Source: Eubacteriales bacterium
GTDB lineage: Bacteria > Bacillota > Clostridia > Lachnospirales > Lachnospiraceae
Direction: 5' to 3'
NCBI GenBank assembly: GCA_030524545.1
Contig: JAUNGM010000019.1
Coordinates: 25,443-89,442 of the forward strand
Length of the DNA: 64,000 nt
The position numbers and the translations under genes were made by a program. Shown here in pieces: positions 1 through 6,698 of this stretch. Numbering within the stretch: position 1 is the stretch's first letter; each line of letters starts with the position of its first letter. The notes beneath the pieces were generated by a model that saw only the letters and a program-made list of their open reading frames with translations, did no database searches and was not told where the DNA came from.

Positions 1-446
1 TGATCGCCAGGATGAAGCTGATTCCTGTACACAAGCTGATTAAGGATAAGAGCCTTCTGATGATCGATGACTCGATCGTGCGCGGTACCCAGCTTCGTGA
101 GACAACGGAATTTTTGTATCATAACGGTGCAAAAGAGGTTCATATCCGCCCGGCATGTCCGCCGCTTCTTTATGGCTGTAAATATCTGAATTTCTCCAGA
201 TCTAAATCGGAAATGGATCTGATTACAAGACGAGTGATCGCCAAAAGAGAAGGAGAGAATGTAGATGATAAGGTGCTTGCAGACTATGCAAACCCTGATT
301 CTGCAAATTATAAGGAAATGCTGGAGGAAATCCGCAAAGAGCTGAACTTTACGACTTTGAAATATCATCGTCTTGATGATCTGACTGCATCCATCGGTAT
401 TGAGCCGTGCAAGCTCTGCACCTACTGCTGGAGCGGTAAAGAGTAA
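1..446 (+). CDS. purF: amidophosphoribosyltransferase, 3' end (partial)
   Basis: This is the C-terminal part of PurF, which makes 5-phosphoribosylamine from PRPP and glutamine in the first step of purine synthesis. The gene runs in from the left edge; the reading frame is open from base 3. The PRPP-binding motif is clear (IDDSIVRGTQLRETT, bases 61-111), and the end CKLCTYCWSGKE is what Clostridia PurF proteins carry (family knowledge). No N-terminal glutaminase domain is visible because it lies upstream of the window. It is chromosomal, outside the mobile element, and gives the host context. Confidence 0.93.
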   Translation, partial: IARMKLIPVHKLIKDKSLLMIDDSIVRGTQLRETTEFLYHNGAKEVHIRPACPPLLYGCKYLNFSRSKSEMDLITRRVIAKREGENVDDKVLADYANPDSANYKEMLEEIRKELNFTTLKYHRLDDLTASIGIEPCKLCTYCWSGKE

Positions 447-525
447 CAGCTTTTGTGCTCGCTGAAATGCCGGAAAAGAGGGGATATCGGATAGCAGAGG
501 TGCTTTTTGAACAGAGGTGATGCAT

Positions 526-1458
526 TTGAATAGAAAGAAAAACATACTGATAAAGATGCTTGTTGTTCTGATCGTTATCTTCCTGATGATGGGGATTGCG
601 GCTTTGCTGCTTGCAGGTTACCGGAAAAGAGAGCAGAAGGAGAAACAGAAGCAGGAAGCAATTGAGAAGCTGGAACGTGTTCCTACGGTGACACCTACCC
701 CTGCTGTAACAGTGACACCTACGCCTGTGCCGACTGCAACACCGACGCCTACCCCGGTTCCTACCATCGTCCCGGCCTTTCTTCCGGATGACTATGTGGG
801 TACCTGGTATGCCACAAACGATATTGTGACGATGAACATTTACGCATTGACTGAGAAATCTGTTTCCTTTTCGTTTGCCCAGGCCAACCGCAATGGGACA
901 GTGGTCTGTGAGGCAGATGTAACGGCAGAGGTAGCAGGGAATGCAGCGCAGCTTTCCTTTACAGATTCCCATGGAAACAAGGCAGGCGGAAGTATGACCT
1001 TTTCCCCGGAAGGGCTTTATGTAAAGATTACCACAACAGAACGGGCGGAGGGTGTTTCCGTATGCCCGAATGTGAACTGTGTCATGAGCAGGGAAAGAAA
1101 TTTTGAGTATGAAGAAACTGCGCCAACGCCAACGCCGGCTCCGTCAGAGGTATCCGAGTCTTTGGAGAGAGATTATTTCTTTCCGGAGAGCAACAGCCGC
1201 TGTCTGACGGACGAAGAGATTTCCAAATATTCGTCCGCGGAATTGGAGCTTGCAAAAAATGAGATCTATGCCCGTCATGGAAGGCAGTTTGTGACATCCT
1301 ATATTGCAGAGTATTTTAACAGCAAATCCTGGTATCAGGGAACGATTGCACCGGAAACCTTTGATGCACAGCAGGATTCCATCTTTAATGAATATGAAGT
1401 TGCCAACATTGGTAAGATCGCCCAGTGGGAAGAAAAAAAGCGCAGTGAAGGCAATTAA
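526..1458 (+). CDS. membrane-anchored YARHG-domain protein
   Basis: A 310-residue extracytoplasmic protein of unknown role. It has a basic N terminus, one hydrophobic segment (about residues 8-28), a Thr/Pro-rich linker (about residues 50-85) that probably spans the wall, a beta-rich middle part, and a C-terminal YARHG domain (KNEIYARHGRQF). YARHG is found in surface proteins of Firmicutes and its ligand is not known. GTG at 517 and ATG at 520 overlap the ribosome site AGAGGTGA (513-520), so TTG at 526, five bases further on, is the better start. No lipobox cysteine is visible, so anchoring is probably by the transmembrane helix. Confidence 0.8.
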   Translation: MNRKKNILIKMLVVLIVIFLMMGIAALLLAGYRKREQKEKQKQEAIEKLERVPTVTPTPAVTVTPTPVPTATPTPTPVPTIVPAFLPDDYVGTWYATNDIVTMNIYALTEKSVSFSFAQANRNGTVVCEADVTAEVAGNAAQLSFTDSHGNKAGGSMTFSPEGLYVKITTTERAEGVSVCPNVNCVMSRERNFEYEETAPTPTPAPSEVSESLERDYFFPESNSRCLTDEEISKYSSAELELAKNEIYARHGRQFVTSYIAEYFNSKSWYQGTIAPETFDAQQDSIFNEYEVANIGKIAQWEEKKRSEGN

Positions 1459-1462
1459 AAAG

Positions 1463-1485
1463 GGGGCTGCATTTTGCAGCCCCTA
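1463..1485. terminator. bidirectional terminator between convergent genes
   Basis: Perfect 8-bp stem GGGGCTGC/GCAGCCCC (1463-1470 and 1476-1483) with a 5-base loop. On the minus strand it is followed by TTTTT, so it ends the XRE gene well; on the plus strand the T tract is weaker. The stop codon of the minus-strand gene touches the stem. Confidence 0.85.
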
Positions 1486-1698
1486 TTTCAGTACCTCTTT
1501 TCTATCCGTACGTCCGACAAGATAGTCAATGCTGATGTCATAATAATCCGCCAGACGGATGAGCATTTCAATGGGGATTCCTCTGGAGCCTGTTTCGTAA
1601 TGAGAGTAAGATCTCTGGGTAATGTGAAGAATCTCACTGATTTCTCTTTGAGAGAGGTCGGAATCTACGCGCAGATCCTGAATTCTTTGATATTTCAT
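1483..1698 (-). CDS. small XRE-family HTH regulator
   Basis: A 71-residue DNA-binding protein that is almost entirely a Cro/C1 helix-turn-helix (LSQREISEILHITQRSYSHYE), with the family's typical tail IDYLVGRTD. The start at 1698 is set by a perfect AGGAGG (complement of 1705-1710) six bases upstream; a longer reading to 1722 would put the ribosome site inside the gene. It is convergent with the YARHG gene and divergent from comM, so it could regulate itself or the comM promoter. The target is unknown. Confidence 0.88.
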   Translation of the reverse strand: MKYQRIQDLRVDSDLSQREISEILHITQRSYSHYETGSRGIPIEMLIRLADYYDISIDYLVGRTDRKEVLK

Positions 1699-1750
1699 AA
1701 AAAATCCTCCTATTTTTTTCAAAAAGTATAGGTCAGAACGAAATGCACTA

Positions 1751-1779
1751 TTGAAAATTGGAGCAAAATGGACTATACT
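1751..1779 (+). promoter_or_regulatory. sigma-A type promoter upstream of comM
   Basis: TTGAAA (1751-1756), 17-bp spacer, TATACT (1774-1779). This is a close match to the vegetative consensus, about 150 bases ahead of the comM start. Reading is from sequence only. Confidence 0.65.
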
Positions 1780-1933
1780 GAAAAGGGAGGCTTTTTGTTA
1801 AAAAAGAGTGAATATTTTCTCGTTTTACCCATTTCTATTTTCTTTTTTTCTTGAATTTTCCTAATGAACATTAAAATCATAAGCTGAAATGCCGGATTTT
1901 CGGGGGAGGGCATTTTTGCAGAAAGGAGCAGAA

Positions 1934-2629
1934 ATGTTTGCCAGTGTTTTAACAGCGACCATTTTGGGGATTGAGGTATGCCCCATCCAGGTGGAAGCAG
2001 ATGTGAGTGACGGGCTTCCTTCTTTTACTATGGTAGGTTTTCCGTCTGCCCAGGTGAAAGAGGCACAGGATCGGGTAAGGACTGCGCTTCGGAATAATGG
2101 AATCTCTCTTCCGCCCAAAAGAATTACCGTAAATCTTGCCCCGGCAGATATCAAGAAGGAGGGCGCCGGTTTTGACATGCCGGTGGCTGCCGCGCTGCTT
2201 GCGGCAGCCGGCATGATTGATCCGAAGCTTTTACAGGGAGTGATGATGGCAGGGGAGATCAGCCTGAATGGAGAAATCCATTCTATGTCAGGGATTCTGC
2301 CCATGGTGATCAAAGCCAGGGAGGAAGGATGCCGGTTTTGCATGGTTCCTTTCGGGAATCTGAGGGAAGGAAGGCTTGTGAAGGATATTCCGGTGATCGG
2401 TGTGAAAAACCTTACGGAAATGATGGAATATCTGAAACATCCGGAAGCTTTTCAGGATGCTCCGGAGGTGAAGGAAAGGCCGTTGGAGCAGGAAATCGTG
2501 GATTTCGGAGATATCTGCGGTCAGGAGAGCGTGCGCAGGGCGGTGGAAATCGCGGTAAGCGGATTCCATAATATTCTGCTTATCGGCCCTCCGGGTGCGG
2601 GAGCCTGTGTTAAAATAAGACTAAGTTAG
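1934..2629 (+). pseudogene. comM: ComM/YifB-type Mg-chelatase-like AAA ATPase, truncated by element insertion
   Basis: Codons from 1934 to 2602 encode the N-terminal S5/Lon-protease-like domain and the beginning of the AAA domain of ComM (YifB), a helicase-like ATPase that in other bacteria promotes branch migration during natural transformation. The frame reaches GPPGAG, the start of the Walker A motif, and then should continue with Lys-Ser/Thr; instead it runs into foreign DNA and stops after eight unrelated residues. Only about 231 of the usual ~510 residues remain. The start at 1934 follows AAAGGAG (1922-1928); the frame is open further upstream but without a ribosome site. The remaining half should lie beyond the far end of the element. 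Confidence 0.9.
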
Positions 2630-2676
2630 CAGAGACCTTATAAATAAAGGGTTTGCGCTGATTTGGTCTTATTTTA
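2611..2676. repeat. 11-bp perfect inverted repeat at element left end
   Basis: TAAAATAAGAC (2611-2621) is repeated inverted as GTCTTATTTTA (2666-2676), 44 bases apart and only 8 bases from the junction with comM. Such arms next to a junction are typical of recombinase-binding sites at attachment ends, although a hairpin role is also possible. A short palindrome ACCATAAATGGT follows at 2681-2692. Confidence 0.6.
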
Positions 2677-2769
2677 TTATACCATAAATGGTGCAAGATT
2701 TATAGCCTGGGAATAGATTTTGTGTGGAATAGGACCGGCGCAGACGTTTGATGATAGGAACTCTGGCCA

Positions 2770-2916
2770 CTTAGTCCAACCCAACCACTACTTATCATTT
2801 CTTGCTGGCTTTCTTTGTCTGCAAAGGTCTATCGGACCGGCGGTATACTGTAAAAATATAATATTGAGGACTAAGTTGGTTAGTTTCTGCTGGCTGGCTT
2901 AGTCCTCTTTTGTTTT
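2770..2916. repeat. CTTAGTCC/GGACTAAG repeats and terminator-like hairpin, gene-free left end
   Basis: The roughly 300 gene-free bases after the junction hold the octamer ACTAAGTT-type box in both directions: GACTAAGTTAG at 2620, CTTAGTCCAACC at 2770, GACTAAGTTGG at 2870 and CTTAGTCC at 2898. The last two form a 10-bp perfect stem GAGGACTAAG/CTTAGTCCTC (2866-2875, 2898-2907) with a 22-base loop followed by TTTTGTTTT, like a terminator that would stop host transcription entering the element. GGACCGGCG also occurs twice (2732, 2834). No gene is seen here. Confidence 0.55.
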
Positions 2917-2929
2917 GGAGGATGAAACG

Positions 2930-3073
2930 ATGATTAAAGCGATAATTATTGGTGCATTGTGTTTGTTTCTGCTTTTCCTGTATTGCCTTATTGTAGCAGC
3001 AAAAAGGGCTGATGAAGACATAGAGGAGATGTTTTACGCGGATGAAGCGCGTAATCAGAGGAAAGGCAGGTAA
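2930..3073 (+). CDS. small single-pass membrane protein
   Basis: A 47-residue protein with an N-terminal hydrophobic segment of about 20 residues (after MIKA) and a charged, acidic-then-basic tail ending RNQRKGR. It has a good ribosome site TTGGAGG (2916-2922) and ends six bases before the replication-protein gene, so the two are probably cotranscribed. No function can be assigned from sequence. Confidence 0.6.
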   Translation: MIKAIIIGALCLFLLFLYCLIVAAKRADEDIEEMFYADEARNQRKGR

Positions 3074-3078
3074 CTATT

Positions 3079-4203
3079 ATGGATGGAGGTATATACAGTA
3101 CAGGAAATGCGATTGTGGATGAAAATGCGAAACTGAACATTTCCGGGAATGTGATTCCTCAAATGTGGTATCGCACGATAGTAAGGGAAAGTGGAAAGCC
3201 AAACCTTACAGCAATTATTATTTTGGCTGATATCGTGTATTGGTATAAGCCTACGGAGCTACGGGATGAAAGTTCCGGCCAGGTGATTGCTGTGAAAAAG
3301 AAGTTTAAGGCGGATTTACTGCAAAGAAGCTATCAGCAGATCAGTGAACAGTTTGGAATATCAAAAAAGGAAGCTACCAATGCAATTATCTTTTTGGAGA
3401 AATTGGGTGTGGTAAAACGGGTATTCCGTACAGTGAATATCAATGGTCTGGTAGTTAATAACGTCCTGTATCTCGAATTGATTGTACAGAAACTTCGGCA
3501 ACTCACATATCCACAGGATGGTCATAACTGCCCTCTCTCTTTTGAAAGGGAGAGGGGAGACACTAAAAGGGAAGATATATCCCCGAGAGAAGGTACTGGG
3601 GGAGAGATCAGAACTTGTGAAATGGGTGCTGTCCCTTTGAAAAGTGAGAGGGTATCCCCTTTTGAAGAGACACCTGCCACTTTAGAAGATATGGAAGTCC
3701 CACTTTTGGAAAATACGGCTCACTTTTTTGAAGGTGGAACAAATACAGAGATTACCCAAGAGACTACAACAGAGACTAGCCCTGAGATTACAACAGAGAT
3801 TAACGTCAAAGAGTATACCAATCCTATCATATCCTATCAGGCAGCGGAAAAGCTGTTCAAGCTACAGATTGATTATGATGCGATATGGATGGACAGGCCA
3901 TATGACAGAAAACTGTTAAATGAGATCGTTGCGATTGCTGTTGACGTTCTTACTTCCAAGGCCAGGACAGTCCGGATTAACCGTGAGGATAAACCGACAC
4001 CGGTGGTACAGGGAATCTATAAGAAGATTGAAAAATCTGCTGTGGAATTTGTCATGGACTCTATACAGAATTGTGGAAGTAAGGCTAATAACATACGGGC
4101 AGTAATTATGACATCCCTTTACAATGCAGTAATGACAACCACAAGCTATTTTACGAATTTATATGCTTATCATTCCGCAAATCCCCAAAGCATAAGGGGG
4201 TGA
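3079..4203 (+). CDS. replication-initiator-like protein with DUF6017 C-terminal domain
   Basis: A 374-residue protein. The N-terminal third has a helix-turn-helix pattern (YQQISEQFGISKKEATNAI) and the C-terminal ~115 residues match what I know as DUF6017, a domain that follows RepA_N/DnaD-like initiators in plasmids and Tn916/Tn1549-type elements (NIRAVIMTSLYNAVMTTTSY). The middle (about residues 150-250) is low complexity and Glu/Thr rich. It is placed at the left end before ParM/ParR, like a plasmid replication region. Role as an initiator is inferred from domain and context; a purely regulatory role is possible. Confidence 0.65.
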   Translation: MDGGIYSTGNAIVDENAKLNISGNVIPQMWYRTIVRESGKPNLTAIIILADIVYWYKPTELRDESSGQVIAVKKKFKADLLQRSYQQISEQFGISKKEATNAIIFLEKLGVVKRVFRTVNINGLVVNNVLYLELIVQKLRQLTYPQDGHNCPLSFERERGDTKREDISPREGTGGEIRTCEMGAVPLKSERVSPFEETPATLEDMEVPLLENTAHFFEGGTNTEITQETTTETSPEITTEINVKEYTNPIISYQAAEKLFKLQIDYDAIWMDRPYDRKLLNEIVAIAVDVLTSKARTVRINREDKPTPVVQGIYKKIEKSAVEFVMDSIQNCGSKANNIRAVIMTSLYNAVMTTTSYFTNLYAYHSANPQSIRG

Positions 4204-4218
4204 CCGGGAGTTACAAAA

Positions 4219-4404
4219 TTGAGGGAATTGCGGGTTGCACATGGATTTACCCAGTTAGAGCTTGCTGAGAAATTGGGAATAAGCCTGCGGACATATCAAA
4301 GAATTGAATATGGACAGCAAAAGCCTAATGTACATGTGGTAATCAGGCTGCAGAAATTATTTCAAAAAGACATAGATATATTGATTAAGGAGATTGGTGA
4401 ATGA
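4219..4404 (+). CDS. XRE-family HTH regulator
   Basis: A 61-residue helix-turn-helix protein (GFTQLELAEKLGISLRTYQR, then IEYGQQKPN). It begins with TTG at 4219, with GGGAG at 4206-4210 as a ribosome site. Its stop overlaps the next start as ATGA (4401-4404), so the downstream gene is translationally coupled to it. Probably a repressor or activator of the element's left operon (inference). Confidence 0.85.
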   Translation: MRELRVAHGFTQLELAEKLGISLRTYQRIEYGQQKPNVHVVIRLQKLFQKDIDILIKEIGE

Positions 4405-4937
4405 GGAAAGAATCATACCAAATAAAGCGTCCGGAACATTTAGTGATTGGCGATCCGTGGTATTTTGAAACGGTAGATTCACAAAAACTCAAGAGTCTGG
4501 TAATCGATGTGATTCCACAGAAAGAGTTTGTTGCGGCACTGACCATTGAGGAGACCGAGTACGATGAATGTATGACAAATATTATTTTTGCACTTGAAGA
4601 GGAACTGGACACATATCTGAAAGGGTATATGTATGCAGGGCAGAAAGAGCAAGTTAAAAAGCTTCCGGTTGATACGGCAGAATATCTCATACAGGTGGAT
4701 GGCCGTGCTGCCAATATCCATACACATGAGGATGGATATTGGGGACAGCAATTGACATTGTATAGTGAAGAGAAAGGTCAGAAACATCCGGATGCCTATA
4801 TAATAACCATAAGCACACCGGACGATATGAGTTTTGAAGAGGTTAAAGGGACAATGGGAACCCTCTTTGAAAGTATGAAATTGATTCCCCAAAAAGAGAA
4901 AACAGAAGAGAAAAGTATGAGTGAACCAAAACGCTAA
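4401..4937 (+). CDS. conserved ICE protein of unknown function
   Basis: A 178-residue soluble protein coupled to the XRE gene by an ATGA overlap. The N terminus holds the segment RPEHLVIGDPWYFE and the C terminus is a short basic, disordered tail. No catalytic motif or membrane segment is seen. The position between a regulator and parM suggests a role in element maintenance, but this is only context. Confidence 0.6.
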   Translation: MRKESYQIKRPEHLVIGDPWYFETVDSQKLKSLVIDVIPQKEFVAALTIEETEYDECMTNIIFALEEELDTYLKGYMYAGQKEQVKKLPVDTAEYLIQVDGRAANIHTHEDGYWGQQLTLYSEEKGQKHPDAYIITISTPDDMSFEEVKGTMGTLFESMKLIPQKEKTEEKSMSEPKR

Positions 4938-4970
4938 AATTATAGTATGAAAGAATCCAGGAGGTAGGAT

Positions 4971-5903
4971 ATGTTAGATAACATTGAAATTATTGGAATT
5001 GACCACGGAAACAGAAACATGAAAACTGCAAGTACAGTATTTTCAGCAGCAGTACAGCCAATCCAGACGAAACCGGACAGTCTGGAGAATATTCTGGAAT
5101 ACCAGAACCGGTTCTACTATGTGGGAGGGCAGGTCCCGGTAATAGAGCGAGTGGACAAAACGGTAAATGAGGATTATTACCTGCTTACCCTTGCTGCGCT
5201 GGCAAAAGAACTGAAGCACAGGAAAATGGCCAGTGCAAAAGTGAGGATTGGCGCAGCACTTCCGCCCCGGAGATTCCAGCAGCAGAAAGAGGGATTCAAA
5301 AAGTACCTGTTTAAGACAAAAGAACTTCATTTCCGGTTTGAAGGAATCCATTACCATGTAACCCTTGAAAATATATATGTGTTTATGCAGGGGCATGTTG
5401 TTATCCATACGCTTCTGGATGAAGCTTCGGGATTCTGCCTGCTGGTTGATATTGGGGGCGGTACGGTAGACCTGGTAGGGTTTGTGGATGGTATGCCGGA
5501 TGGGAACTATGCAATATCGGATAAAGCCACATTATATTGTATTAACAGGGTAAATGAGGAAATGGTAGCACGGCTTGGCACCAGTGTTCCCCAGTATTTC
5601 ATAGAGTCGTTTATGAGAAATGGGGATTATGACTGCCCGGATAAGTACAGGGCGGAGATCACAAGGTGCCTGAAAGAGTATTCTTCTGATATTTACGATA
5701 TTATCCGGGCCAATCATTACAACCTCGACCTTACGAATATGGTCTTCATGGGCGGTGGGGCTTCCATTATCCAGAACTTCGGGGACAATAAAAACCGGAA
5801 AGTACAGTTTGTGACAGATGTATGTGCGAACGCTAAAGGATGTGAGGCTGCGGTAAGAAGCATTTTAAGGGCAAAGCAGATGCGGAAAGAGAAAAGTGCA
5901 TGA
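4971..5903 (+). CDS. parM: ParM/StbA-like actin-family segregation ATPase
   Basis: A 310-residue actin-like protein. Phosphate-1 loop IGIDHGNRNMKT (residues 8-19), phosphate-2 loop VDIGGGTVDLVG (about 158-169) and adenosine motif MGGGAS (about 260) are all in place, which is the Alp/ParM arrangement. ParM filaments push replicated plasmid copies apart. A likely adaptor gene follows 16 bases later. Ribosome site AGGAGG lies at 4960-4965. On an ICE this would stabilise the circular form in the cell after excision or transfer (inference). Confidence 0.88.
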   Translation: MLDNIEIIGIDHGNRNMKTASTVFSAAVQPIQTKPDSLENILEYQNRFYYVGGQVPVIERVDKTVNEDYYLLTLAALAKELKHRKMASAKVRIGAALPPRRFQQQKEGFKKYLFKTKELHFRFEGIHYHVTLENIYVFMQGHVVIHTLLDEASGFCLLVDIGGGTVDLVGFVDGMPDGNYAISDKATLYCINRVNEEMVARLGTSVPQYFIESFMRNGDYDCPDKYRAEITRCLKEYSSDIYDIIRANHYNLDLTNMVFMGGGASIIQNFGDNKNRKVQFVTDVCANAKGCEAAVRSILRAKQMRKEKSA

Positions 5904-5919
5904 CAGGGAGTAAAAAGAT

Positions 5920-6348
5920 ATGGACAATGAAAGAAAATATACGACTTCCCTGCGGTTGTACAAAGAGCGTCCGGTCCATGCACAGGCATACCGGTGCCTG
6001 AAAAACTACAACAGAGATATCTTTAAGACGAAAGATGATTTTATTGCAGAAGCGATCATACATTTTAGCAGATATCTGAAACAGGAAGAGGAAGAAAAAC
6101 AGACAGAGGAATTAAACCGGTATCTGGAACGCCAGAACGGGCCTCTGCTGGAATTGATAACAAAAGCGGTATCCCAAGTGCAGAGAGAGCAGATGTCTGA
6201 GATAATAAAAGACGCGGTAAGGGAAGCGGTACAGGGGATGCTTGCCGCTCCCATAACCGGGGATATTCCAACGAAAGAAACAGAAGAGGCTGATTATTCA
6301 GAAAAGGATATACAGTTCGCCCAGTTTTATGATTTAGAGGACGATTAA
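5920..6348 (+). CDS. ParR-like DNA-binding adaptor
   Basis: A 142-residue protein directly after parM. The N-terminal ~55 residues fit a ribbon-helix-helix type fold (YTTSLRLYKERPVHAQAYRC), followed by a helical Glu/Gln-rich region and an acidic C terminus (FYDLEDD), the layout expected for ParR, which binds parC DNA and contacts ParM. The match is by size, order and pattern, not by a recognised signature, so it stays a candidate. Confidence 0.65.
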   Translation: MDNERKYTTSLRLYKERPVHAQAYRCLKNYNRDIFKTKDDFIAEAIIHFSRYLKQEEEEKQTEELNRYLERQNGPLLELITKAVSQVQREQMSEIIKDAVREAVQGMLAAPITGDIPTKETEEADYSEKDIQFAQFYDLEDD

Positions 6349-6361
6349 GGAGGAAGCGGAT

Positions 6362-6514
6362 ATGGCAGTTTTACAGAGAATTTTATCTTTTATTTGGGGC
6401 ATTTTACTGGCAGTTGGAAAACTGCTGTGTTTGACGGTAAGGTTGGTAATGAGTTTGTTCCTGCTGGTATTACAGTTGGTTTTGGTAATCTTCCATGCGG
6501 GGAGCAGCACATAA
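6362..6514 (+). CDS. very hydrophobic small membrane protein
   Basis: A 50-residue protein made almost wholly of hydrophobic residues with a few Arg/Lys, enough for two short or one long membrane helix; it starts MAVLQRILSF. Ribosome site AGGAGGAAG (6350-6358) precedes the ATG. It ends the parMR transcription unit. No function is known to me. Confidence 0.6.
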   Translation: MAVLQRILSFIWGILLAVGKLLCLTVRLVMSLFLLVLQLVLVIFHAGSST

Positions 6515-6698
6515 GGAAAGGAATTTATTGTAAATGCATTGGATCAGGGACAGACCGTATCCAATGCCATGCATGAAAACTACATATGGAATCCATGATC
6601 GGAGTTTTTATGTATGGCTGCGGTTATGGGAACATGAAGCAGGCTTGTGTAAAGTCTGCTTTTTTTGCGTAAAAAATAAGAAAAGGAGCAAAAACAGA
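6515..6698. promoter_or_regulatory. leader region with hairpin and terminator before the adhesin gene
   Basis: The gene-free 184 bases contain a 9-bp perfect inverted repeat GCATTGGAT/ATCCAATGC (6536-6544, 6559-6567) and then a terminator-like hairpin (listed separately). No clear promoter with both boxes was found between the terminator and the adhesin start, so the adhesin may depend on read-through or on a promoter upstream of the terminator, i.e. attenuation (inference). Confidence 0.4.
6639..6666 (+). terminator. intrinsic terminator ahead of adhesin gene
   Basis: GCAGGCTT/AAGTCTGC stem (6639-6646, 6652-6659; one G-T pair) with a GTGTA loop and a seven-base T tract. It separates the parMR unit from the adhesin gene that starts 33 bases later. 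Confidence 0.75.

Noticed and set aside
349-972. 207-codon minus-strand frame opposite the YARHG gene
   Set aside because: Arg/Cys-rich translation of the antisense strand of a Thr/Pro linker; no ribosome site and overlaps two well-supported genes.
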